DNA from: Arthonia radiata
Taxonomy: Eukaryota > Ascomycota > Arthoniomycetes > Arthoniales > Arthoniaceae
Direction of reading: 5' to 3'
DNA length: 64,000 bases
Assembly: GCA_002989075.1 (NCBI GenBank)
Contig: PSQN01000008.1
Location: forward strand, 248,001 to 312,000
The notes below the pieces were generated by a model, which saw only the letters and a list, made by a program, of their open reading frames with translations, was not told the origin of the DNA and did no database searches. Positions 33,685-43,040 of this stretch are shown piece after piece (positions within the stretch are counted from its first letter, which is position 1; each line of letters starts with the position of its first letter). Made by a program: the position numbers and the translations under genes.

Positions 33685-34087
33685 ATGCCTTTCCTCGGCG
33701 AAATCGGCCCAATCCGCGTCTTCGACAGCGCTCGGCATCTATTCGAGCACAACTTCGAAATGGCTGTCGGCGGGCACGATATTCATTGGCATGTCACCCG
33801 CGACGCGTGGACCACTGCTCCTCTGTCCAGCTTCGCCACAGAAGGTGCAAAGAAGGAGCGCCTGGGAAATGAACTTCCCATAGAGGAATCAGCCTTCTCA
33901 GCGGTCGTCCAAGGCGCGGCCCACAATAATGACAAGCATCTGACATGCGATGTCACGTAAGAGTCGTGGTCGAACGCGGAGAACGCATGCTGACAAATGG
34001 TACAGCAAAGATGGAAGTGTTCTTGTGCTGAAGCTGTATGATGCAGGTAGCAGGACTGGGCGTAGTGCCGTCCATCGGGTCGGGTAG
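33685..34087 (+). CDS. Small protein of unknown function
   Basis: Proposed exons are 33685-33956 and 34006-34087 (117 aa), joined by a 49-bp intron (GTAAGA to TACAG) giving CDVT|KDGSVLVLKLYDAG. The start MPFLGEIGPIRVFDSARHLF is followed by HNFEMAVGGHDIHWHVTRDAW, an ordered-looking, His/Trp-rich segment. There is no signal peptide or membrane span. No family is recognised. The C-terminal exon is short and its end is the least certain part; a GCAGGTAGC at 34043 could start a further intron. It sits between a gene-free stretch and a secreted-protein gene, so it may be an accessory gene. Confidence 0.55.
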
Positions 34088-34346
34088 TTACAAGGGGTCT
34101 GGATAGGTCGGATGTGTCCTAGCATCGGTGCTCAAGGATAAGTACTTTCGCCTCCTTTCTCCTCTTACGCAAGAACAGTACCCGTTCAACACTATCAAAC
34201 ATTACTATTAGGTTGAAAGGCAGGGTCGAATGCACATGTGAAATCAGTTCGACTCTAGAATGCACCATGAATAAAACCCCCTTTACATGAACACCATAAC
34301 GTCTTGGTCAGTCGCCGCGCAACTACCGGACGCCATGCTTCGTACA

Positions 34347-34962
34347 CTAAGCCGGCGAAGCCGAGTACATCTTCCATCCAGCCCCGTGGAAGTAGTCTCC
34401 TGGCGCATGGTAGCATTGTCCCGATGTGATCACTTGTCCAGCATCCGAGCAATCTTTGTTCGAGTACAGCGTGACCTTCCACGGCTTTCCAGGGCAGCCA
34501 GTGGGGTTGACGGCCGCGCCTGGGTACATGTTCGGAGCGTTGGCGATGGGTGCGTCGATGGCTTTGCAGGTTACAGAGTCGGGGTTGGGGCCTGTTGAAC
34601 AAGTCAGTCGTCAGTTGAAGGAAACCCGGTGCAGTAGGGAAGGATGAGGAGTCACGAGACGACATTAACCACCATGATAACAGACACCGAAGCGGCGGTG
34701 GAAGTCAGGTGGTGTATGCGCTCTTTGGTGCTGCCGGTGGGGATGGAGCAGACGACAACTTACCAGACTTGATCTCTTGGGAAAGGTGGTTCCCGTCCGG
34801 ATCGCCGCAGGGTTGGTTGCCTACGGAAAGGGGTAGGAGCGCGCCGATGTAGTATGCATTGCATTCGTCTCGTTCTTGTAGAGAGGTTCCAAAAGCGCTG
34901 TCAAAGGGCGAGGCCGTGGCGAGTGCGCACGCGGTAGCGAGGAGTGCGAGTACCGTACGCAT
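34347..34962 (-). CDS. Small secreted Cys-rich protein (SSP paralogue C)
   Basis: Preferred exons are 34962-34764 and 34591-34347 (147 aa), with a 172-bp intron (GTAAGT to AACAG) joining IKSG|PNPDSVTC. A variant adds a 48-bp middle exon (34720-34673: PPDFHRRFGVCYH) through two smaller introns, also in phase, but that gives an odd number of mature cysteines. The signal peptide is MRTVLALLATACALATA. The preferred mature form has six cysteines (DECNAYY, QPCGDPD, VTCKAI, TGCPGKP, KDCSDAG, GQCYHAP). The segment GKPWKVTLYSNKDCSD resembles VKLFLGDGC and VGLFLSDGC of paralogues A and B. Secreted, function unknown; effector-like only in size and Cys content. Confidence 0.7.
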
Positions 34963-36212
34963 GTTGATGCTGGTGAATAGTTCCTGCGACGAAGGGTTGC
35001 AGTGTTCTGTACAGTTATACAACAGGTGAAACCGGAGTGGATCAAGCCTAGGTGGCACGGCGAAAAGAACTAGGGTAGCGAGAGACTAAGAAACTCGTGA
35101 ACAAAAATGAGACTTAGAGAACACGTGGTAGCTGGCAGCTGTCTGTGGTACTTATACCATCAGCGGTCAACGCCCGTGGACTGTGGTCCAGGCGGTTGAT
35201 TGCTGACTGTGATCGCTGGTCCTTGCGAGACGGCTCGCGGTTATGTCAGTCTTGGGCAAGCGGGTCAATGAGCCAGACACAGCAGCGCGGCAGGAAAGGT
35301 TACCAGTCTGTGTCAATAGCGCGGCGCGTATGCTCTGCCGCGCTACTCACGTCTTGAACGCGAAGAATACGCTGCCAGGTGGGAAAGCATGATGCGAATG
35401 CGGAACAGTTGGGACGGCAAACTCTGGAGGGGCATGTTCGCGGTTCGTCAAGTCGGAGAGCTTACGGAGTACGTACTCGATGATGGCTCGGGAGTCGGGA
35501 TACTGCAATAATAGTCACTAGACGCGCACTCTCGACCAAGGGTCAGCATGTCGACTTGTCCGCCAGCGCGTTTCACATTATCCCTACACTCGCCCATCTT
35601 GGGTTTTCTGGAAATTGCGCGCTGATTGGTCTACTTTTTGTACCACAGTCAAAAAGATTCTAAGTATTGGCGGGAATCGCATCACTGTACCATCGTTGGT
35701 CTTGCTAATCTGTGTTTAGCAAGTCCTCTGGACTTTGAGTAAGACTGAGATGGCGAACGTACAGGAGGAGTTGGCGATGATTGTACTGTCGGTGGTCGAC
35801 GAGCTAGCTCTCAGGGTTGCATACGCTTGTCCTGTTGAGGAATCAAACCTAACCAATCAGACCGGAGAAGACTAGGGCACGGGAAGGATAGCGTGTTTCG
35901 ACCTTCGCCACGTAAGGGGCTACAGTCAGCGGCTACGTTGCCACGTTGACGTACGGAGTACCTCATGCCATTCAGAAATCGGGTCGTAACTCTGAAGACG
36001 CATCGAAGCCGTACTTTTTTACTGCAAAATCAGCTCAGTCGCCTGAGAGGCTCCCAAGCCAACACATCATTTTGGGAGTGTAGACTCTCGAACCATCTCT
36101 TTGAAGGTTGAAATGACGAGCTCCGAATGCTCGTCGGTGACTAGATTCAAAGCAACAACGCAATGCCGCAAATCTTTAAAGTGCCATATCTACCGTTTGA
36201 CTTACTCATATG
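34963..36212. other. Gene-free region
   Basis: About 1.25 kb between SSP C and the membrane-protein gene. No frame with support is seen on either strand and no tRNA-like fold was recognised. Minus ATG frames up to 35058 are 5' extensions of SSP C. Confidence 0.5.
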
Positions 36213-37274
36213 CTACTGGTTCGTCCACCGCCAAAGCAACGCGTTTGCGACCAGAGTCTGCACCGCTGTGAGCCATGCGCCCAAAGCCACGCCAGTCTGC
36301 TTATCCTTCATGTAGATCGAGAACAACGTAGCGACACCACCGCTGACCAGCAATGCTATCACATTGGCACAGACGAACACCATCCAGTTGCGGCTCTCAA
36401 CGATCTCGATGCCCCAGCCCTTCTTCAGGTTTTCATTACTGTAGAAGAGTGATGGATCTTGAAGCTGTGGAAAGCGCTTGATCCATTTCCCGTAGTTCTC
36501 GGCATCGTGCGGTTTCTGAAAGTAATGGTTGAAATTGTTTGAAGCCATTGGTGGCTCGTCCATGGGTACGGGGTCGAAGACATAGTGGTGACTGGCAGCT
36601 TCAGCAGGCGAGGGCACCGACGGCTTGACCATGACGCTGGCTGTTGCAACAGGGTTTCGAAGGGATGCCAGCTTGTCTTTGCGAAACTGTACGGCTTTCT
36701 GTCAGCAACGGGATCTTGATCTTGACGCGCAGACGCTCGGAGCAAGTCCAGCCATCAATCAGCGACAACGCGACTTCGCCTCTCCACGGGAAGATTAACA
36801 TCACCATACCTGCACAAACACGCAGCCACTCGGCGCCCGCAGAGCGAAACGGCCAAACAGCCCTGTATCTCTCCGGACAGCTCGATATTTCTCTCGCATT
36901 TGTTGAAATACTGTTCTGTCGCTCTGCTGGCCTGCCATATCAATCTCCCCCAGGGAGTAAGTATCTTGTCCGGATCTAATGCAGAGTTCAAGCCAGCGGT
37001 TGTGGAAAGCTGGAGGATTGTGCTGTGCCTGCACAGCTATCCTCGGCCCGCCTTGCGCACCTTGCGCGCCAGGCATCTGGTTAGGCGCAGGAGCTGCGCT
37101 ACCAGCGCCTCCAGATACAGGCGCCGCAGAGGTGCTTCGAACATGAGCTTGCGCAGGTGATTGGATTGAAGCATTCGCCGGACCTGCGGCACTACCTTGC
37201 GCAGCGGCAGAGCTTATGATCCTACCGTTGAGTTGAGTTGCAAGACTTTGCAAGGATCCAGGACTTCGTTCCAT
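36213..37274 (-). CDS. Two-helix fungal membrane protein, NLR-neighbour type
   Basis: Exons are 37274-36810 and 36686-36213 (312 aa from MERSPGSLQS). The 123-bp intron (GTATGG to TACAG) restores CVFVQ|FRKDKLASLRNP in phase 0. An Ala/Gly/Pro linker follows SLQSLATQLNGRI; then WLELCIRSGQDTYSLGEIDM, MREKYRAVRRDTGLF, the YVFDPVPMDEPPM block and KKGWGIEIVESRNW precede two C-terminal membrane spans (VFVCANVIALLVSGGVATLF and ALGAWLTAVQTLVANALLW). This arrangement recurs in fungal proteins of unknown function, often near GTPase or NLR-like genes (from memory). The upstream GTPase gene could be spliced into this one: a 44-bp intron 37348-37305 is in phase 0, so the two may be a single gene. Confidence 0.7.
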
Positions 37275-37312
37275 GTAGTCGCCATGAAGGACATCTCCGC
37301 AACTCTGTTCGA

Positions 37313-38767
37313 TTAGCCTTGACAGACGATCTGATATGGCAGACTCACACATGTCCACTCGACGCGACTATAGCCTTGTTGCAACTTTGAACGCGTCCAT
37401 TTTCTGGCGACCTGTGCCGCTGTGGCGTACATCAATATGAAAGGACTCAAAGAAAAAACCAATAACGAAACAGCTGAATCCAGTGCCTCCCGTGTAGTTG
37501 AACGCTTGCGTGGAGTGTACGGGGGTGGCGGATCATTGGCCAAAAGAACGCTAGTACTCAAGTGTACAGTGGCGTATGGACGCTCTTGCTTTTGCCGTTG
37601 AGCCTCGTCGTATGACTTGCTCACCACCTCTCGCCTGTGTTCGTCCTTTTGGATAGTCAAAGGCGCGTGAGACGCCAGCCGCAACCTCTGATTGAAGACA
37701 ACTCGCTTCATGATGACCGAAGCGGACGACTTGTCCCCGGAAGATCTCGCGGTAAGGCTACCTTTGTCAATTAGTGGTTTCCAAAATCCCTCCCGTAACT
37801 CTTCTTCCCGCGCATGTCCCTCAGCTATGTCGGGCAGAATATCCCACATGGTTGTGACAAGAAGTATCTTGAAGTACGAGTCTGCACCGACAAGCTTTGC
37901 GAACACGTCGAGAGATTGAAGTGCTTGCCCGCTCATTCTGACGTCTGTTATTCGATGCGTGTAGATTAGTCCGGAGAGCATTCGGCCAGACTCGTATGTC
38001 GTTGAGAGCCATTTCGCTGTCTCTTCGAATATCTCAACGTCGGATCTGTAGGTGTCATCGAAGCCGGGTGTGTCGACAAAGGTGACGGTGCGGCCATCGA
38101 TAGTCAAAGAATATGCTTGCACAGACTGCGTTTCTTCGGGAATATTTCAGCTCCATGTTTATCAAAGCGGGAGAGAAGACGAACCGGACTTTAGTGAGTG
38201 TCCAACAGTAACTTCGTCGCGTCCAAGGATCTGACGGATCAGGCGAGACTTGCCTGACCCTGTGACGCCCATCACCGCAATCACGATCTCAGGTGCTTGC
38301 AAGGCTGCCTCCCTCAGAGACTTCCTAAAGGGAACATGTAAGCTCTGCCATGTGTTTCTTCGGTCAACGTACATTGTCTCGAGGTTGAGTAGCATTCCAA
38401 GCCTTGTAGAAAGCGCACCCAAGTCTTGCAGAAGAGTGTCAACCATTTGCCTCCTTTGTAGCGTCCACCGTATCTTCAGCGCTGCCATGGGCCGCTCGGA
38501 ATCAGCCAGCCGATAATAGCGTAGAAGGTTTGAAAGATCCGCCAATACCGCTTCAGCGCGGGCCAATTCCGTCTGTATCGCAGCTGCTTCGACTTTGGAC
38601 TTCTTCAAAGCGTCCAGAACTGCTGCGAGGCCAGCTACTTGACTGTTGATCTCTGCTACAGCTGCAGGAGCATTTCTGTACTCCCGCAGAGACTTCAAAG
38701 AGTCCAGCGTCGAAACTAACAGGGGGTTAAAAGCCATGACTAGGCCAGCGACTTCAATTCCTGCCAT
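37313..38767 (-). CDS. P-loop GTPase with fungal NLR-type N-terminus
   Basis: Exons are 38767-38185 and 38133-37313 (467 aa as a separate gene). The 51-bp intron (GTTCGT to CGAAG) joins HSLKS|ETQSVQAYSL. Residues 1-100 (MAGIEVAGLVMAFNPLLVST, then a helical bundle) look like the N-terminal domain of fungal STAND/NLR-like proteins. The G-domain has G1 GVTGSGKS (167-174), G3 DTPG (215-218, in FVDTPGFDDTY) and a G4-like TTMWD (288-292), the AIG1/septin-like style common in fungi. A hydrophobic segment near residues 425-447 (SLLVFSLSPFILMYATAA) may be a membrane anchor. It may continue into the downstream membrane-protein gene. A role in non-self recognition or membrane signalling is inference only. 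Confidence 0.82.
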
Positions 38768-40561
38768 CTTGCCTCGAATCTGAATTATTCTGGTTCGATT
38801 GCGAAGTATGTATCTTCAATCCTCAACTTTCGATGGGTTTCAGTTGCAGTAATCTGGCTACACTGCTATTGTAGAGTGTCTATCAACACGATTAGAGCAT
38901 TTGCAAGCGGAAGATAGATGTATTAGCGTGCCGAGTTGTTGCGGACTGCGTGGCTGTAGTGGTCCTCGTGTCGCCGGCATGTGTGAAGTGATGTCGATCA
39001 GGCTCGGATCACGATCATCAGAAAATTGAGAAGTGAGCCGGACGCATCTGAGTTTAGAACAGAGCGAAGAATCCTTCGCAGCGGCGTCGTCTGAATATGA
39101 GAAACCGGCGTATGCCTCGGAGACGAGAACATCGGCGAGGCATATGCTGCCATAGAGAAGGCTCATACTAGTCCGCACCTAAGAAATACGATCTGTCTGC
39201 CTTGCAGCGGCGCGAATGGTCTAGATTCCAGCAGTGCGCATCCTCAAAATTGTGATGCGTCCAGTATGGCATTAACTTTTCGCCAGGTGCCACACAGGCG
39301 CAAGGGTCGTCACGACTGATCCGGTAGCAAGTGCGAGGCCCATCCAGACTACGAGCTTTAAGGCCTGAGAAGTCTGGATCTCTTGTGCACTCGCCAACGC
39401 TTATGCATGGTACGTCCTACCTGTGGTGAGCTGTAGGCATATCTCCTCGCTTAAGCAAGCCAATCACGCGCAGCCCCGCATTCAGCCTTGTTGCATATGT
39501 CAGCAGTGAAAGGCAAAGCACGTCTGGGTACTCGAGCATAGCAGCGAGCTTTGAAATAAGAAGTGTATAACATTGATCGTAAGACCAAAGACGAGACTGG
39601 TGGGTGGGTGGGTGGGTGGTTGGACAAGAAAGCCAAGGGAATTCTATGCCTGACTTCTAAGGCATGAACTGACTCGCTCGTGAAATTAGGGAGAGTGGGA
39701 GACTCCCATACTCCCTCTTCGCCAACATCGACCCTTTTGCGCGCCGGCCCGTAACCTTGAACGAGAGAATGAACGAGATCCCGCTCGCTAACCAGTTATG
39801 AGCTATACCATCTCATGCTTCTTCCGGTCAGGCTTCACACTTGTCCATGGCACAATGGACTCTGAGTTGGCAAAGGAAGTACAGCTTGGCATTCCCAGTA
39901 CCAGTCACATCGCCTTTTGCTGTACAACGATCACACGTAGAAGCTAGCCAGTTATTCTATTGACCTCCGGTGAGGAATGTTCACGGAAGATCTTCCAGCA
40001 TCCATTGGCTAACTACTGTGTCGCAGGTGATGATGACTCGGTGTCGACAACAAATCGTCATTTTCGAATTTTGACACACTTGCATCCATGAGCTGGGCGA
40101 ACAGAGCAACAGCCGCCCAACGGGTAGGATGAAAGCCTCCGAGCGACAGTGGTTGACGAGGCGGCTCTTGGGCGCGCTTTCAAGAAGAAGACTGGTTGGA
40201 TCCATGCATTGTGATAGCCGGAACAACTTATCCAGCGGTCTCAGTTGAGACTTCATCTGGAATTGACATTCATAATGCCAACGCAACTGATTGAGATTTT
40301 TAGAGCTGGCACAGTCTCGACTCAGTGAAGAAGTCTTTTGCTACATGATATACTGACATGCTACACACAACAATCTTGCATGTGCAGTGCGGAGCTTCAC
40401 AATATAGCTACCGTTTCAAATTGGCATTGAAATCTATTCAGCGAGGATGCGCATAGCGCTGCTGCAGACTTGCCTTCGACCCTGGTGACTTCCAGACTAT
40501 CGCGTAGCTCACTTCATGGCAGTCACTACCCTTCAGTATCTCCACCAGCAACATACAATCC
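38768..40561. other. Gene-poor region with G-quadruplex motif
   Basis: About 1.8 kb with no supported gene. Minus frames at 38858-39178 and 39981-40286 lack likeness or splice logic. A G-tract repeat lies at 39601-39616 (listed separately). The minus frame 40438-40713 may be the true C-terminal exon of the next gene. Confidence 0.45.
39601..39616 (+). repeat. (TGGG)4 G-quadruplex motif
   Basis: Four GGG tracts separated by single T bases (TGGGTGGGTGGGTGGG), flanked by further GG pairs. This is the tightest class of G-quadruplex-forming sequence. It is intergenic, about 830 bp upstream of the GTPase start. Confidence 0.9.
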
Positions 40562-41227
40562 TCAACGTGAGGAGTGATGCGCATGGCGATACTGCGGACA
40601 TCCAGGAGCGTGCTGCACATGACCACTGCCCGCACCTTCAGGCTGGCGAGGCGCCGCCTGTCTCGGCGACGGTCCAGGTAACACCCATCCCATATCGCCA
40701 CGAGTAGTCCCATTAGGGACCCTTGGAGCCGGTGGCCGGCCGTAAGAACCTGGACCGGGGTACGGCGCTTCCTGGATTGGCCTCATACCAGGCACCCCGA
40801 TTGCAGGAGGTAGCGTTCTCGGGCGCGGTTTAGCTGGCCATGGATGTGATGGTGTCGATTGAGAACTTGGCGGGTATGATGCTGCTTGTGCCACTGGAGC
40901 GTGTCTGGCTGACGGGCGTGGTCCCATCGATGGAGAGACCAACCGCTCTGGCGCTGGCGAATGCGGTGTCGCGGAGCGTGGTGTTTCCCGACCTGACGAT
41001 AGGCGCGATCTGGGCTCACTCGGCGTCGGCGAGGGTATTGGGGAGGGCGGCTGATATCTCGGGGGATTGGAAGATTGCGGACGCAGCCACGACGATGGGT
41101 CTCCTCGGAAACGCTCCCAGCGTGGCTCTGTTTCGCGATGTGCTCTCGGACGCGGAGCCGGACGTGCAGGACGCAGTGTTGCAGGGTGACTAGTGCGGTG
41201 AGGTGGGTATCGATGGTCGTCGCCCAT
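40562..41227 (-). CDS. Pro/Ser/Arg-rich disordered protein (tentative)
   Basis: An ATG frame of 221 aa (MGDDHRYPPHRTSHPATLRP) is extremely rich in Pro, Arg, Ser and His, with repeated SxPxP runs and no fold. Long open frames of this composition can arise by chance in GC-rich DNA, so support is modest. An overlapping frame just downstream (40438-40713: LKVRAVVMCSTLLDVRSIAM then VEDCMLLVEILKGSDCHEV) has much more protein-like composition and could be its terminal exon through a very short intron near 40680, in which case the present C-terminus is wrong. No family is recognised. Confidence 0.35.
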   Translation of the reverse strand: MGDDHRYPPHRTSHPATLRPARPAPRPRAHRETEPRWERFRGDPSSWLRPQSSNPPRYQPPSPIPSPTPSEPRSRLSSGRETPRSATPHSPAPERLVSPSMGPRPSARHAPVAQAASYPPSSQSTPSHPWPAKPRPRTLPPAIGVPGMRPIQEAPYPGPGSYGRPPAPRVPNGTTRGDMGWVLPGPSPRQAAPRQPEGAGSGHVQHAPGCPQYRHAHHSSR

Positions 41228-42586
41228 TTTGCGGTGGGGTATGGTCTGCTGATTGTGCTGTCAGGATCAGCTGTGCGGCGGTCATGTCAAGGTAGTTCGA
41301 AGCTTGTGGGCTTACCATAGCAGGTGTCTATGTTATGCCGATGAGGATACCGCAGTGTATTGATTAATTTTCGACGGTGCAGAGTAACAAGATCTTTCTT
41401 TGCCGGTAAAAGTCTTTTACGACCCCATTGCAAACGATACAGCAAACAACACCTTGTAGAATCAAAACATTACCCTAAACACGCAGCAGCGCCACCGAGG
41501 ACAGAACGCGTTGGCAGACATGTTTCTGTCGCCTCTCTGCCTGCGGTCAACAAGAAATCGTGGATCTGCCAGCCTTCCCCTTCGCGCGCTGCGATACAAA
41601 GCGCAAACGCCATACGAGCTACTTCGATGGGGATTAGCAGCTATGATCATGCTTGTGGAGGACGATATCCAGTAGACCAAATACCTGTGCCGCTGCTTGC
41701 GGACGTGAGTATATGTCCCTTGAATAATTGGGCATATTGTCAAAGTGCGACAGAATCTACAAAGACTCAGCAAGCTACGACATGGCTACTGTAAATGCTA
41801 TACACTAGTAGGCTCACACACGCAAACCCGTCTTCACTAGTGCTTTCACAAGAATTCAATTCAGAGTTCTCGAACATGTAAGCGTATGAGCAAGGCAAGC
41901 TGGGCTCCACGATGGTTGCTTAGCAGTCGTCCATGCCACAAAAGCATGAGCGAAGCTCAAACCACAGTCGTCCCTAAATATTGTTGGTGGCCGCGAGAGC
42001 AGGTGTAGATGCAACGAGCTGTACAACAAAAATGCTCCTTGCTAGAATGAGAAGTCAAGAGGGCCAAGTTCCCTTGTTGTTGTCGTTTACAAAGAGAGAT
42101 TGGTGTAAGTGTCGGTGTGTGAGTGAAGAGTGCCTAGCTGGATAGCATTGATCTTGCCGAAGGGAAGTTCGGGAAAAGCTGGGTTCGGCCCGCGCTTGTG
42201 GTCGCTGCAGTAGACACAAGGAAGATGCTGACACACTGGCGAGCCAAAGAGCAGCGTTTGTTAGAGGGGTCGAGGTTACAGAGAACTCTGTCTCACTCGA
42301 CGTTTATTATCGCAAAAAGCTATGCATTCACAAGACCGGCGTATGAGCCAGTAAATAATGAGCAGATCAGTCATGAATAGGGGTGCCCCTCGCAAAAGAG
42401 AGAATACCCGGCAGGCTAATATCGGTATGATGATTTCTGCGTATTAAGATTACTGAAGGTCTAAGGGATATGTCAATTTTGCAATGCGTGGTGCATTCCA
42501 TCCATGGTTTATCATTAGTTTGTCGCCATGTTGCCACATCAATGCTCGTGACCATATGCGTATTCCGGTGAACGCCTGTCAAGCAT
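41228..42586. other. Gene-poor region
   Basis: About 1.36 kb with no supported gene. Plus frame 41360-41794 and its antisense have no likeness. The minus frame 42367-42822 is a shadow of the Gln/Ser repeat gene. No RNA gene recognised. Confidence 0.45.
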
Positions 42587-43040
42587 CTAAGATGACTCTC
42601 CTGATGCCTCTTCGCGCTGCGGAGCCTGCGAACCCTCCGGCTGGGACGTCTGTGTCTGACCTTGTGATCCCTGAGCTTGGGATGTCTGCGACTGACCTTG
42701 CGATCTCTGAGTTTGGGATGTCTGTGGCTGATCATGTGAGCCCGAGGGTCCTGCTTGACTGCCTTGTCCAGGCCCGCTTGCATGAAAATTTTGATATGGT
42801 ACGGCTGAGCCTGATACAACATGATTAGCTGGTTCGTTTGGAAAGCCAGAGTTGATATTTGCAGAGCAAAGACCGACTTTCATTCTCCCGAACATAAAAC
42901 GGAGGGACTTCAGCGAGAGGATTGTTGTATATAGTTGAGGAAGTCAACGAATCCTCAACGTAGTGCACGGTTCTCTGTCCGGTGGCGGGGTCTGTCGCCA
43001 CGCCTTTGATCTGAAGGTCTATCTCGGCGTCGCGTTCCAT
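42587..43040 (-). CDS. Small protein with Gln/Ser tandem repeats
   Basis: Proposed exons are 43040-42878 and 42810-42587 (128 aa). The 67-bp intron (GTCGGT donor, GCTAAT branch, ATCAG) joins RENES|SAVPYQNFHASG in phase 1. The N-terminal half (MERDAEIDLQIKGVATDPAT, then GQRTVHYVEDSLTSSTIYNN) looks globular. The C-terminal half is about three diverged copies of a 12-residue unit (QTSQTQRSQGQS, QTSQAQGSQGQT, QTSQPEGSQAPQ). The frame is open a few codons upstream (PVVTRD) to an acceptor-like CAG, so a further 5' exon is possible. A 42-aa Cys-rich frame at 43075-43203 lies just upstream. No family recognised. Confidence 0.5.
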
